Below, piece by piece: positions 1-7,549 of a stretch of DNA of 38,300 nt. The first letter of the stretch is position 1. Each line of letters opens with the position of its first letter. The stretch spans positions 1 through 38,300 of the IMG/VR virus record IMGVR_UViG_3300043313_001951. The stretch is one strand, 5' to 3'. Source of the stretch: a virus. The notes under the pieces were generated by a model that was given only the letters and a program-made list of their open reading frames with translations, did not search any database and was not told where the DNA came from. Made by a program: the position numbers and the translations under genes.

Positions 1-283
1 CTCGGTAGAGGTGCTGCACACGACCCTCGACGAGTGGCGCTTCGGCTGCGCCCAGCTTGTTCGAGGCCAGACCGATCGATGGATGCTCGGGCCCACGCCA
101 CGACGTCTCGCCCAACTGGCTGAGCACCTGCTGGCGCTGATGGGTGGCCACGTTGGCGTCGTAAGACGAGGCGTCACTGCGCTTGTCGAGCCAGTCGACG
201 CCGGTGTCGGACCACGGGTGCGACATCAAACCACGCTCCACACCGGGAACTTCCAGGAGGCGCTGGGGGCCGCGAGGGGGCAT
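1..283 (-). CDS. Partial hypothetical protein (C-terminal part off the left edge)
   Basis: An open frame starts at ATG 283 and runs leftward off the window with no stop; 94 codons are visible. The start overlaps the stop of the upstream gene in a TGATG arrangement, the coupling used throughout this operon. The visible part is hydrophilic, with a GVDWLDKR stretch and Gln/Leu-rich helix-like sequence. No family was recognised. Its position downstream of the terminase suggests a phage assembly or accessory role, which is inference only. Confidence 0.75.
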   Translation of the reverse strand, partial: MPPRGPQRLLEVPGVERGLMSHPWSDTGVDWLDKRSDASSYDANVATHQRQQVLSQLGETSWRGPEHPSIGLASNKLGAAEAPLVEGRVQHLYR

Positions 284-885
284 CAGGTGTACTTCCAGCC
301 GCCGCGGCCCTTCTCGGCGTTGGCTCCCTGCATGCGAGCGTCCCCGAAGGACTTGAAGTGGAGGACCGGCATCAACTCGTCGGGCGACTCCTCGCCCATC
401 ACGGCGATGCGGTGGTGGCCACCGACGACCTGCGGCTTGCCCGAGTTGCCGAACTGCTGGCCCAGGCTGACCGGCTTCTGGACGCCGTGCTCCATGATGT
501 CCTCGTGGAGCCCGTAGTCCCCGGCCTCCTCGGCCTTGCGGTTCCACAACTCCTGGTCGGACTCCAAAGCGGGGTATCGGTCGTGCATCTTGCTGCCACC
601 CTGGGAGCGCCGGGTCTCGCCGCGCCAGTTGCGCTGCGTGGGGTTGTTCCCACCGCTCGATGACCACGTCGTGTGGGGATTGGCGTGCTCATCCTCGTAA
701 CCGCCGAGGCGATCGGCGTCGAGCGGCTGGTACTGGTGCTGGATGTCCCGAGCGCTCATGAACATCGGCAACTGGCCGGGGCCCGGCCCAGCCTGGCGTG
801 TTGGGGCCGCCGCTGGCTGGGCCGGGGACTCGGGTCGGCCGTAGCCGCTGAACAGTTGCGGGTGGAGGTGGTCGTGGGCAGCCAT
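283..885 (-). CDS. ParB-like (GHHR motif) phage protein
   Basis: The protein is 200 residues from ATG 885, overlapping the stop of the upstream gene (TGATG). The C-terminal half carries VQKPVSL, a spacer, then QVVGGHHRIAVM and MPVLHF. This is the pattern of ParB/sulfiredoxin-like domains, where a G-x-H-R loop binds nucleotide or phosphate. The N-terminal 70 residues are Pro/Gly/Gln-rich and low complexity. Such single-domain ParB-like proteins are common near phage head genes, with role unproven. A second gene at 34523-35002 ends in the same kind of motif. Catalytic activity is not shown by the sequence. Confidence 0.8.
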   Translation of the reverse strand: MAAHDHLHPQLFSGYGRPESPAQPAAAPTRQAGPGPGQLPMFMSARDIQHQYQPLDADRLGGYEDEHANPHTTWSSSGGNNPTQRNWRGETRRSQGGSKMHDRYPALESDQELWNRKAEEAGDYGLHEDIMEHGVQKPVSLGQQFGNSGKPQVVGGHHRIAVMGEESPDELMPVLHFKSFGDARMQGANAEKGRGGWKYT

Positions 886-2222
886 CAGATGCCCAGGCTC
901 AACTGCTGAGCGCCCTTGCGCTTCACCTGCTTCTTGGGCTGCTCCTCGATGGCCTTCCCGGCCTGTCGCCGGGCCTCGGTCCAGCCACCGGCCTGCACGC
1001 CGATGGAGGGCACGATCTCGCCCGAGCGCCGTGACAGCGTGCGGGCAGCGCGCTGCGTGGCCTCGTTCTGCCAGGCGTGCATGAGTGCTGACGGCTCGGC
1101 CCCCTTGATCCCCGGAACAGCCCGGAGAGTCTTCTGGTTGGCCGAGCCGCCCTCTCCCACGGAGAACTTGGCCGGAGACTGCAACGCAGCCCGACCTTGG
1201 CGTCCCGGGATTGCCATGGCCGGGAGGCTCTGACCCGTGGAGATCGCTTGCTGCCACGTGTCCTCAGCCGTCGGCGCGGAAGGCGACAACGGGCCATGGG
1301 TGGCCGTTCGCATGCCCATGAGGTCCATACGCTGCTGTCCCGGCATCTCACCACCGGTGGCGACGTGCATGCGCTCCATGAACTCGGTGTGCTCGGGGCT
1401 GCCGTGCTCGCTCATCGCGATACCGGCGTGATAGCTCCACACCTTGGGACTTGTCCTGGGGTCGATGGCGCTCTCGACGGGGGTGTTGCCCCGGAGCACG
1501 TCGACCGCCTTCATCACGTTGCCCTTGACGCCGCCCTTGGCCACGGCCCCCAGGTCGAAGCGGGTCGTGCCCACCTTGGCCCGCACGGCGGGCTCGGAGA
1601 GGGCGGCGATGTGCTCGGGCGAGAGGTGGCGGGGATGGATCGACTCCCCGGCCAGACCACCGAGCACGGGGTGCTCGGACATGTCACTGGGCACCCGCAC
1701 CCGGGCGTAGCGATCGGTGTGAGCAGTCGCCAGGGCCCGTACGGCCGTCAACTCCTGCTCGGGGTTGTTCTGAGGCGACATCACGGCTGAGGCAGCGATG
1801 ACCCGGCTCTTGTCGACGCCGGACACGCTGGCTACCTCGGCCAGGCGCTTGTGGTGGTTGAAGTACCAGCCCTGGCCACTGTCGGTGCCCTCGGTGCGCG
1901 AACGCTCTGCGCCCTGCATCGTCAGGTTGACGCGACGGTTCGACGCCCCGGCGTGCGTGATCGGGCGGTCCTGGAGGTGGGGAGCGAGCGCGGCCAGCGA
2001 CGTCTGGCGCTGCTTGGCCTTGTCCCGGGTGCGCTCGTTCCCGGCGTTGGCCTCGGAGCGCTGGAGACGGCCCATCTGCGTGGGGACACCTGACTTGGCC
2101 ATGCCCAGGTCGCGCACCTGCGAGGACAGGTTGGACCGAGCCTCGGCGGGCATGTCCTGCCATTGCAGGGCCTTGGTGGAAGGTGGGGAGGCGGGCCCCC
2201 GGCTGGTGATGCGGGCCATCAC
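885..2222 (-). CDS. Large phage protein, DUF7178-like
   Basis: A 445-residue hydrophilic protein from ATG 2222, overlapping the preceding stop by four bases. Near residues 135-175 it has a WYFNHHKRLAEVA stretch followed by VIAASAVMSPQNNP. This matches the shape of a family of actinophage proteins (a tryptophan/tyrosine helix, then an A-x-x-SP segment) that I associate with DUF7178. A conserved-looking C-terminal block (NQKTLRAVPGIKG) and a Lys-rich tail follow. It lies two genes past the terminase in transcription order, so a virion-associated or DNA-binding role is possible. The function is unknown and the family assignment is by eye. Confidence 0.85.
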   Translation of the reverse strand: MMARITSRGPASPPSTKALQWQDMPAEARSNLSSQVRDLGMAKSGVPTQMGRLQRSEANAGNERTRDKAKQRQTSLAALAPHLQDRPITHAGASNRRVNLTMQGAERSRTEGTDSGQGWYFNHHKRLAEVASVSGVDKSRVIAASAVMSPQNNPEQELTAVRALATAHTDRYARVRVPSDMSEHPVLGGLAGESIHPRHLSPEHIAALSEPAVRAKVGTTRFDLGAVAKGGVKGNVMKAVDVLRGNTPVESAIDPRTSPKVWSYHAGIAMSEHGSPEHTEFMERMHVATGGEMPGQQRMDLMGMRTATHGPLSPSAPTAEDTWQQAISTGQSLPAMAIPGRQGRAALQSPAKFSVGEGGSANQKTLRAVPGIKGAEPSALMHAWQNEATQRAARTLSRRSGEIVPSIGVQAGGWTEARRQAGKAIEEQPKKQVKRKGAQQLSLGI

Positions 2223-2656
2223 TTGCTCCTACTGCGAGGGGCCCGGAAGCCCTTGCTGATCGCCAGGCCACGCCCGTGCTCCAACTCCGGGGAGAGGTAG
2301 CGGGTGGGGCGCAGGTGCGTTGGCAACTCGAACTTCTTGATGAACTGCTCGTGGACCTTGTCGAGGACGTCGGGGGTCTCGTTCAGCATCTCGTAGCCCG
2401 TGATCGATGTGGGGGTGGGCTTGACGAGGTACTTGCCGAGGTTCGACGGGGGACGGCCGACGGGGGCAGAACCCGTCGGCGTCGTCCCTTCCGTCGGTGT
2501 CGTCATCGTCTTCGACACCGGCTTGTTGCGCGCCTTCATCGGCGTGAGCAGGTTGGGTTGAGCGACCCCGGGGCCGAGTGAGCCTCCCCGGCCACCGGGG
2601 ACGCCGACCGTCAGAAACGGCTTCTTCTTCGGCTTCGTCTTGGCCGTGTCGGCCAT
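2219..2656 (-). CDS. Hypothetical protein, Lys/Pro/Thr-rich N-terminus
   Basis: A 145-residue protein from ATG 2656. The first 75 residues are basic and rich in Pro, Thr and Gly (for example AKTKPKKKPF), probably disordered. The rest looks folded, with helix-like sequence around VLDKVHEQFIKKFELP. It ends in a basic tail and overlaps the next gene by ATGA. No family was recognised. A small virion or scaffold-like component would fit the location, but nothing in the sequence proves it. Confidence 0.8.
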   Translation of the reverse strand: MADTAKTKPKKKPFLTVGVPGGRGGSLGPGVAQPNLLTPMKARNKPVSKTMTTPTEGTTPTGSAPVGRPPSNLGKYLVKPTPTSITGYEMLNETPDVLDKVHEQFIKKFELPTHLRPTRYLSPELEHGRGLAISKGFRAPRSRSK

Positions 2657-2662
2657 GGCCGG

Positions 2663-3025
2663 TCAGTCGTTGACGGCAGCGGGGTTGATGCGGATGAGGC
2701 GGCTCTCGCTGCCCATCTCCCGCTCCCACTGCGGACCCCTGCTGCCGATCGATGCGCCGATGACGAAGTCCTGGAGCATGGTGGGCGCTTCGATCCACGA
2801 CGCGCTGCCGACGTGGGCCCGCTCTCGCATCGTCTCGCCCGGATCCTTGCGAGCGGTGAAGGGACGACCACGGGCGTCGCCACCGAAGTCGCCGTAGGCA
2901 CCCTGGCCGAAGTCGTTGGGGATGTCCGTGTCGGTTGCCACGCCCTCTTCGAAGCGCAGCGGACCCCGGCGGACGTTGTTCACGGCGAGAGCATGCTCGT
3001 AGCCGCTGGCGGGCTGGTACGCCAT
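2663..3025 (-). CDS. Hypothetical protein
   Basis: A 120-residue acidic to neutral protein from ATG 3025, preceded by a strong AAGGAGG ribosome-binding site about five bases upstream. It is the first gene after a 150-base gap downstream of the terminase. It contains Gly/Asp/Phe-rich segments (DFGQGAYGDFGG) and ends in an Arg/Ile-rich strand-like segment (SRLIRINPA). No family was recognised. The strong ribosome-binding site suggests high expression, as for a virion component. Confidence 0.8.
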   Translation of the reverse strand: MAYQPASGYEHALAVNNVRRGPLRFEEGVATDTDIPNDFGQGAYGDFGGDARGRPFTARKDPGETMRERAHVGSASWIEAPTMLQDFVIGASIGSRGPQWEREMGSESRLIRINPAAVND

Positions 3026-3035
3026 GGTGGCCTCC

Positions 3036-3104
3036 TTAGATGGCTATGCGGCGAGCATAGACCGCTATCACCTGGTGGTCCGGTGTGGGCTCCCCGGCCG
3101 ACAT
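3036..3104 (-). CDS. Possible 22-residue miniprotein
   Basis: A small frame from ATG 3104 to TAA 3036 with an AGGGGAC ribosome-binding site seven bases upstream. Its TAA touches the AAGGAGG of the following gene, as expected for coupled translation. The product would be MSAGEPTPDHQVIAVYARRI plus two residues. It may be a real leader peptide or chance, since so short a frame has little statistical support. Confidence 0.3.
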   Translation of the reverse strand: MSAGEPTPDHQVIAVYARRIAI

Positions 3105-3154
3105 GCAAGTCCCCTTTACTTGTCGCTCTTGTATGCGCGAACGAAAGCAGAAGG

Positions 3155-3168
3155 TGACGTGACGTTCG
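3155..3168. repeat. Inverted repeat after the terminase stop
   Basis: A perfect inverted repeat of the form GTGACG-TT-CGTCAC lies a few bases downstream of the terminase stop codon, before the next gene. It could be a weak terminator stem without a T tract or a protein-binding site. Only the symmetry is seen. Confidence 0.45.
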
Positions 3169-3173
3169 TCACA

Positions 3174-4775
3174 TCAGCGTCGGTAGAACGGGCTGTTGAT
3201 CTGCTCCACGTACGGCACGGTCTCGATCATCGAGCAGGCGCAGGCCAGCGCGGCGGAGTCGACGTAGTCATCGTGGGCGTCGCGCTCGTTGGGGGCCTCG
3301 ATGAGGAGGTACTGGCCCTTCATGACCTTCTCGGCATCGACCATCTGCTGGCGGAACCGTCGCCACACCCGGGTGCGCCGGGCCTTGGAGTGGCCGGGGT
3401 ACACGAACATCTTGCGCTGGATCAACTGGATGAGGTGCTGCCAGCGCTCGCTCTGGTTCTTCGAGTCCGACGAGAACGCATGCACCTCACAGCGTGAGCC
3501 CATCAGGCGCTTGAACCGGTCGGCCACGGCGCTGCCCATTCCCTGGGCATCCACCCCCATGAAGGCCACGTTGTAGGGATCCAGGAACTCCATGATCTCC
3601 CAGTACTGCTCCTCCCACTCCGTGTTCTGGACCTCCAGCCAGTTGAGGATCCGGTGCTCCCGGTAGCCCGCCGGGTCCGGGAAGTCCCAGTCGACCCACA
3701 TCACCGTCACGACCGTGGAGTCCTTCACCCGGGCCGGGTCGATGCCGACCACTACCGGGGTGCGCGTCCAGCCGTGGACGAGTTGCATGCTCGGATCGGC
3801 CAGGTAGTCCAGGTCGTCCTCGGTGATCAACATGCCTCGGTCGAGTTGCCACTTCAAGGCGAACGACATCTGGAACTCTTCGGAGTCCTCACCGACACGT
3901 CGCTTCTCGTTGACGATGAACCGGGCGTAGTCGGGGTTGTACTTCGAGACCACCCGGTAGTCGAACTCAAAGTGGTTCTGCCGGGACCGCTTGTTGGTGT
4001 GCCGCCGCTTGTTGAGGTTGATGGCCTTGTAGAAGTCGCCCTTGTGGTAGCCGGGCGTGCCGATCTTGACGATGCTCCCGGCGTAGAAGGAGAGCATCGG
4101 GTGGATCGACTTGCGGATCACTCCCTCGTCGGCGTCCTGGCACTCGTCGATCACGATGATGTGGTACGACGCACCCTCGATCTTGGCTCGGGGGTTGGCG
4201 GTTTGACGACGGGCGAACGAGCCGCCCCTGAGCCGGATCAGCTTGGACTTGCCGTCGACGCGCTCGTCGATCTCCGGGTCGAGCAGCATCTCCTGGGCCC
4301 GGTCACTGGTGAGCCGGGTGACGATGCGTCCGAACACGATGTCGGCCTGGTCCTCGACGGGGGCGAAGATGCCGACCATCAGGCCCGTCTTGAAGCGCTC
4401 CAGGATCGGGAACGTCAGGGCCAGCTTGGGCAGCAGGACCATGCACCCGGCCAGCACGGTGGCGATCGTCTCGGACTTCCCACTCTGGCGGGCCTGGAGA
4501 CCGGTGATCTCCTCGGCGTCCTTCAACACCAGGCTCTCGACGATCCGATAGGCCACGGCACGCTGGTAGGGGAACAGTTCGAACCCGGCCAACTCCTCGC
4601 AGAACAAGATGATCCGCTGGATCAGTTGATCGACGAACCCCGCCATATCAGGGTCAAGGTCGATGACCTCTTCTGGCTCCTCATCGACAAGTAGCGCCGG
4701 ATCGACATCGCTCTCGTCGTCATCTTCGGGCGGTGCGTACCCGAGATCGGTGATCAGTGCCACGGAGCACAGCAT
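3174..4775 (-). CDS. terL: Terminase large subunit (packaging ATPase and nuclease)
   Basis: A 533-residue phage packaging motor that translocates DNA into the prohead and cuts the concatemer. The ATPase domain has a Walker A-like QARQSGKSE at residues 94-102 and Walker B IIVIDE at 206-211, followed by CQDAD. The RNase H-like nuclease domain has its first acidic residue in VVVGIDPARVKDST (D346), a second in FMGVDAQGMG (D409) and a last cluster in AHDDYVDSAALA (D502, D503, D506). The length is normal for the family. The N-terminal 45 residues are very acidic. No convincing ribosome-binding site precedes ATG 4775, and GTG 4763 is an alternative start. No small terminase subunit was recognised with confidence; the genes upstream are candidates. 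Confidence 0.97.
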   Translation of the reverse strand: MLCSVALITDLGYAPPEDDDESDVDPALLVDEEPEEVIDLDPDMAGFVDQLIQRIILFCEELAGFELFPYQRAVAYRIVESLVLKDAEEITGLQARQSGKSETIATVLAGCMVLLPKLALTFPILERFKTGLMVGIFAPVEDQADIVFGRIVTRLTSDRAQEMLLDPEIDERVDGKSKLIRLRGGSFARRQTANPRAKIEGASYHIIVIDECQDADEGVIRKSIHPMLSFYAGSIVKIGTPGYHKGDFYKAINLNKRRHTNKRSRQNHFEFDYRVVSKYNPDYARFIVNEKRRVGEDSEEFQMSFALKWQLDRGMLITEDDLDYLADPSMQLVHGWTRTPVVVGIDPARVKDSTVVTVMWVDWDFPDPAGYREHRILNWLEVQNTEWEEQYWEIMEFLDPYNVAFMGVDAQGMGSAVADRFKRLMGSRCEVHAFSSDSKNQSERWQHLIQLIQRKMFVYPGHSKARRTRVWRRFRQQMVDAEKVMKGQYLLIEAPNERDAHDDYVDSAALACACSMIETVPYVEQINSPFYRR

Positions 4776-4870
4776 GCCACCCGAAAACGAGAAGAAGGAG
4801 CCGACCGAAGTCGACTCCTCTCCCCGAACCGATGACTTGCCCCTGACAGCCCGTCACCTAGAGGTCCACT

Positions 4871-5137
4871 CTAGCGCTGACGACGTTTCACGGCAACGGG
4901 GCGGGACCTGTACTCGTCGTAGTAGTCCGCCGCCTTTGCCGTGCATGACACCCCAAGGCACCCCTTCCGCCTGCGGTACAACGAAGCGTGGGGGCAAGTG
5001 GTGGAATCGCTCTCGGGGTCCACTCCACAGACCCCCATCTCGGACACGATGATGGGGAGTGCCTTGCGTCCTGGTCGCTCTCCCTCCAGAGCGGCAACCT
5101 TGCGCTCCAGGGAGGCGACCCGTGCTTCGAGGCTCAC
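4871..5137 (-). CDS. Small protein with coiled coil and Cys/His cluster
   Basis: The GTG at 5137 is chosen because it overlaps the TGA of the upstream gene as GTGA, giving 88 residues. An N-terminal heptad helix (EARVASLERKVAALEGE) is followed by a segment with cysteines spaced as C-G-V, TTCPH, GCLGVSC, which may bind zinc. The C-terminus is basic. The gene lies directly upstream of the terminase with a 95-base gap. The family is unknown; a DNA-binding packaging partner is conceivable but unsupported. Confidence 0.72.
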   Translation of the reverse strand: MSLEARVASLERKVAALEGERPGRKALPIIVSEMGVCGVDPESDSTTCPHASLYRRRKGCLGVSCTAKAADYYDEYRSRPVAVKRRQR

Positions 5138-5418
5138 GTCAGTGGCGGCGACACCGAGATCACGTAGACCAGGGCGTTCGGGCCGAGGCCGTAGAGCTTG
5201 CCCTCCGAGTTGGTCTCCTCGTACTGCCACGAGACGCCGTCGCGCTGGGCGCAGGTGTCTCGCAGCCCTTCGATCAGAGCCTCGGCGTCTTCACGGCTCG
5301 TGGCCGTGTGTTTGCGGGTGACGAGTTCGTCGTGCATGGGGCCCGTACGAAGCTCGATGGTGAAGGTGTCAGCCACGGCAGGCCACTCCAGATCTAGTTG
5401 GGGTTGGACATCGGTCAT
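5134..5418 (-). CDS. Hypothetical protein
   Basis: A 94-residue protein from ATG 5418. The sequence alternates strand-like (DTFTIELRTG, YVISVSPP) and helix-like (REDAEALIEGLRDTC) parts, compatible with a small alpha/beta fold. It is coupled at its stop to the next gene through GTGA. No family was recognised. Confidence 0.78.
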   Translation of the reverse strand: MTDVQPQLDLEWPAVADTFTIELRTGPMHDELVTRKHTATSREDAEALIEGLRDTCAQRDGVSWQYEETNSEGKLYGLGPNALVYVISVSPPLT

Positions 5419-5427
5419 GTCTGCAAA

Positions 5428-5700
5428 CTACTGGTTGCGTTTATCGTTTGCAACCTGCTGTTGCAGAGCGTGCACGACTTGGAGGGCCGTTTGGAGACGC
5501 ACCGTCATGAGCGGCAACACCAGCGCCTTCTGCTCGGCGTCACTACGGCGGTAGACGTCCATCTGCCCCGTCACTTCCATCAGTGACGTCTCCAGGGCCC
5601 CGAACAGATCCTCCTGCCGCCACGTGTTGAAGCGATCCGTCACCGCTTCCTGCGTCGTCGGTTTCGGCGGCTTGCTCCTGCGCCGTATCGGGCCTGCCAC
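5428..5700 (-). CDS. Small helical hypothetical protein
   Basis: A 90-residue protein from GTG 5700 with a GGGAGG-type ribosome-binding site just upstream. It has a basic N-terminus (RRRSKPPKP) and then an almost entirely helical body ending in QVVHALQQQVANDK, likely a coiled coil. Its first 158 bases overlap the tail of the upstream open frame (5543-5932), so either that tail is not translated as drawn or the two are joined by a frameshift. Function unknown. Confidence 0.7.
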   Translation of the reverse strand: MAGPIRRRSKPPKPTTQEAVTDRFNTWRQEDLFGALETSLMEVTGQMDVYRRSDAEQKALVLPLMTVRLQTALQVVHALQQQVANDKRNQ

Positions 5701-5932
5701 CCCACCTCCCGATCTGTCCTGGGTCGAACATCAAGGGCCGGTGCGGATCCTCTCCGTACTCACACAGCCCGAAGTGCAGACCGTAGTTGCGGACACGGAG
5801 TCGCCAGCCATGCGTCGAGCGCCGGAAGGGCGGCAAGTCCTCGACCAGCCAGGCACCGGTCCATATCGACCTATCGACGGGATAGCGCTCGACCCCCCAG
5901 TACACGGGGCCTCTCCCATGAAGTCTGATCAT
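5543..5932 (-). CDS. Hypothetical protein with doubtful C-terminus
   Basis: The open frame from ATG 5932 (ATGA overlap with the GNAT gene) encodes 129 residues. The first 78 look like a real compact protein rich in Trp, Tyr and Arg (WGVERYP, WTGAWLVEDLPPFRR, YGLHFGLCEYGED). The last 52 are Gly/Asp/Ala-rich, typical of an out-of-frame read of the 5428-5700 gene. Either it is a long same-strand overlap or translation shifts frame near 5700. No classical XXXYYYZ slip site is evident there. Confidence 0.6.
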   Translation of the reverse strand: MIRLHGRGPVYWGVERYPVDRSIWTGAWLVEDLPPFRRSTHGWRLRVRNYGLHFGLCEYGEDPHRPLMFDPGQIGRWGGRPDTAQEQAAETDDAGSGDGSLQHVAAGGSVRGPGDVTDGSDGADGRLPP

Positions 5933-6267
5933 GAACGACGGGGCCGCCGACCACCGACGGACTTGGCCCAGGCGTCACCAGCATCAGTGCGGTCAGGCGA
6001 GTGCCTGGGGGCCACGACGTTGCGGTTGTTCGCCGCCTCCTGGTGACCGCGCTGCCACAGTTCGGTGGCGATGCCCTGGCGTTGGTACTGGGGGTCGACC
6101 TCGACGTTGTGGATGCCCTTCTTGGACCACGACATGGTGCCGACCGGCTTCTCCCGGCCAGGGAGGACAGCCGAGACCCGGTGCTGGCTGAACGACAGGC
6201 CCGTCTCCGACGCCAGGTGGTGCTTGACGACGAACTGGATGTCCGACAGGTGCTCGTGCGCTGGCAT
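5929..6267 (-). CDS. GNAT-family acetyltransferase-like protein
   Basis: A 112-residue protein with the GNAT signature: a core strand VEVDPQYQRQGIATELWQRG, in which Q/R-x-x-G-I-A forms the acetyl-CoA pyrophosphate loop, preceded by the strand GTMSWSKKGIHN. The C-terminal HSPDRTDAGDAWAKSVGG is a motif often seen at the end of phage GNAT proteins. It is shorter than typical GNATs (about 150 residues), so the N-terminal substrate-binding part is reduced. The acceptor is unknown. Both ends overlap neighbours, which indicates coupled translation. Confidence 0.82.
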   Translation of the reverse strand: MPAHEHLSDIQFVVKHHLASETGLSFSQHRVSAVLPGREKPVGTMSWSKKGIHNVEVDPQYQRQGIATELWQRGHQEAANNRNVVAPRHSPDRTDAGDAWAKSVGGRRPRRS

Positions 6268-6659
6268 CAGTTCCCCATCCTCGATCGGGTGTCGTTGCTC
6301 GGGGCGTCCAACTCCTCGGGCGTCATCTGACGGTACTCGTAGGCGTTCATGGCACTGTTGATGAACTTGCCCTTGGACCCGGAGCGGATGAAGCTGCGGA
6401 AGCGCTCGTAGGGCACGTCGAGGTAGATGTAGCCCCGGGCCTCAGGCTTGCCGACCCACAGCACCTGCACGGCACGGTTCTGGTAGTCGTAGCGGATTCG
6501 GTCGACACGACTGCTGGTGACCTCGATCCAGGGCCCGCAGTCGTGCTGGTCGACGTCGTACGCCTCGTCGTGGACGTAGGTACCGGCGTGGACCTTGCGG
6601 TTGGCCTTCTGGCCCTTGCCGGTGACCTTGGAGATCTTCTTGGGTGGCGCTGCGGCCAT
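6267..6659 (-). CDS. KTSC-domain protein
   Basis: ATG 6659 is chosen because it overlaps the TGA of the upstream gene, giving 130 residues. A 35-residue basic Lys/Ala-rich start is followed by a KTSC-like domain: SSRVDRIRYDYQNRAVQVLW, a short turn, then YIYLDVPYERFRSFIRSGSKG and INSAMNAYEYR. KTSC domains occur alone or fused to nucleic-acid enzymes and are common in phages, with function unknown. A three-codon upstream start is possible but less consistent with the operon pattern. Confidence 0.85.
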   Translation of the reverse strand: MAAAPPKKISKVTGKGQKANRKVHAGTYVHDEAYDVDQHDCGPWIEVTSSRVDRIRYDYQNRAVQVLWVGKPEARGYIYLDVPYERFRSFIRSGSKGKFINSAMNAYEYRQMTPEELDAPSNDTRSRMGN

Positions 6660-7210
6660 CAGGCGCACTCCTCCTCGTGCAGGTCCAGGGCCTCCAGGCT
6701 CTCACAGACCTTCCCGCAGTAGATGCAGATGCGGGTGCGCTCGTCGGCCTCCCGGCGCTCCTTCTCGTTCAGGGCCATCTTCTCGATCTCGGCCCAGGTG
6801 CGGATCTCGCGCATCTCCTCGAACTCAGCAACGGCCTTGGTGGCAGGCAGCCCGTCCTCGGTGTGGATCACGTACTCCTTGCCGTCGGGCCCGAAGATGA
6901 TCGCGTCCCGCTCGGCCTGCATGGCCAGGTTGACGGCCTCGTCGATCTTGTGGTGGAACTCGGCGTCGGTCTGGTACCGCTGGAGGAAGTGCTCTATCCC
7001 CGCATCTCGTCGAACCCCTGGCGGAAAGACGAGTTGGGCGACGACTTTCGGCTTCGGGGCGCTGATCTTGCGGCGGAGTTCTTCGGCCTGGCTGAGGACT
7101 TCTTCGGCCCGGGCGAGGACTTCTTTGGAGCGGCCCTCTTGGGAGCGGCCTTTCTTACGCCGACGCGGTCCATCATCTGCTTGAGGATGAGGTAGTTCGT
7201 TCGTAGCCAC
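6659..7210 (-). CDS. Coiled-coil protein with C-terminal zinc finger
   Basis: The frame from GTG 7210 gives 183 residues. From about residue 28 it is convincingly coding (KEVLARAEEVLSQAEELRRK coiled coil; HHKIDEAVNLAMQAERDAI). It ends in a zinc finger, CIYCGKVCESLEALDLHEEEC. The first 25 codons are AT-rich at third positions, so the true start is uncertain. The gene overlaps 6994-7386 by 217 bases on the same strand, and both frames look coding there. A minus-one frameshift joining the two is an alternative. Position just before the terminase cluster allows a small-terminase role, unproven. Confidence 0.68.
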   Translation of the reverse strand: MATNELPHPQADDGPRRRKKGRSQEGRSKEVLARAEEVLSQAEELRRKISAPKPKVVAQLVFPPGVRRDAGIEHFLQRYQTDAEFHHKIDEAVNLAMQAERDAIIFGPDGKEYVIHTEDGLPATKAVAEFEEMREIRTWAEIEKMALNEKERREADERTRICIYCGKVCESLEALDLHEEECA

Positions 7211-7386
7211 TGGTTCTCTTCTCGCAAGGTCTTGACCACCACCAACTCCTCGGTGAAGGTGGGGTCAGCCATCAGGGTTGCGAGCGTCATGCAGACCGCT
7301 CGGGTCACCACGTCCCTTTGGTTCAGAGGGACCTGGGTTGACACATAGGCGGCTATCCGGCGGACGAGTTCGTCTTCCGGAGCCAC
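6994..7386 (-). CDS. Helical protein with Lys/Ala/Ser/Pro-rich tail
   Basis: A 130-residue protein from GTG 7386. Residues 1-75 are helical (ELVRRIAAYVSTQVPL, VVVKTLREENQWLRTNYLIL). Residues 76-115 are a histone-tail-like stretch of AAPKK and SSPGPKKSS repeats, which would bind nucleic acid nonspecifically. The long same-strand overlap with the next gene covers exactly this tail. No family was recognised. A small DNA-binding packaging component is a reasonable guess only. Confidence 0.7.
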   Translation of the reverse strand: MAPEDELVRRIAAYVSTQVPLNQRDVVTRAVCMTLATLMADPTFTEELVVVKTLREENQWLRTNYLILKQMMDRVGVRKAAPKRAAPKKSSPGPKKSSARPKNSAARSAPRSRKSSPNSSFRQGFDEMRG

Positions 7387-7390
7387 GGGG

Positions 7391-7549
7391 TCAGGCTCGC
7401 CGTACTTCGCAGCCGTTGACCGAGGTGATGATCTCGGGCCAGTCCTCGTCGCCGCCAGAGACGAGGAACCCGAAGAGATCCATGGCCACGTCAGCCGGAT
7501 CGACGTCCTCGTCGATGCTCAACTCCACGGTGAGGTAGATCGTCTTCAT
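7391..7549 (-). CDS. Small acidic hypothetical protein
   Basis: A 52-residue protein; ATG 7549 overlaps the upstream stop (TGATG). MKTIYLTVELSIDEDVD forms a strand, and the rest is acidic (GGDEDWPEIITSVNG), resembling small alpha/beta phage proteins of the DUF-type with a beta-strand start. Unknown function. Confidence 0.75.
   Translation of the reverse strand: MKTIYLTVELSIDEDVDPADVAMDLFGFLVSGGDEDWPEIITSVNGCEVRRA

Noticed and set aside
11-517. Plus-strand frame at the left edge
   Set aside because: Opposite to the coupled minus-strand genes, with no ribosome-binding site and atypical amino-acid make-up.
5690-5710. Classical XXXYYYZ frameshift site
   Set aside because: No such heptamer is present at the frame change, so a programmed shift is only one possibility.
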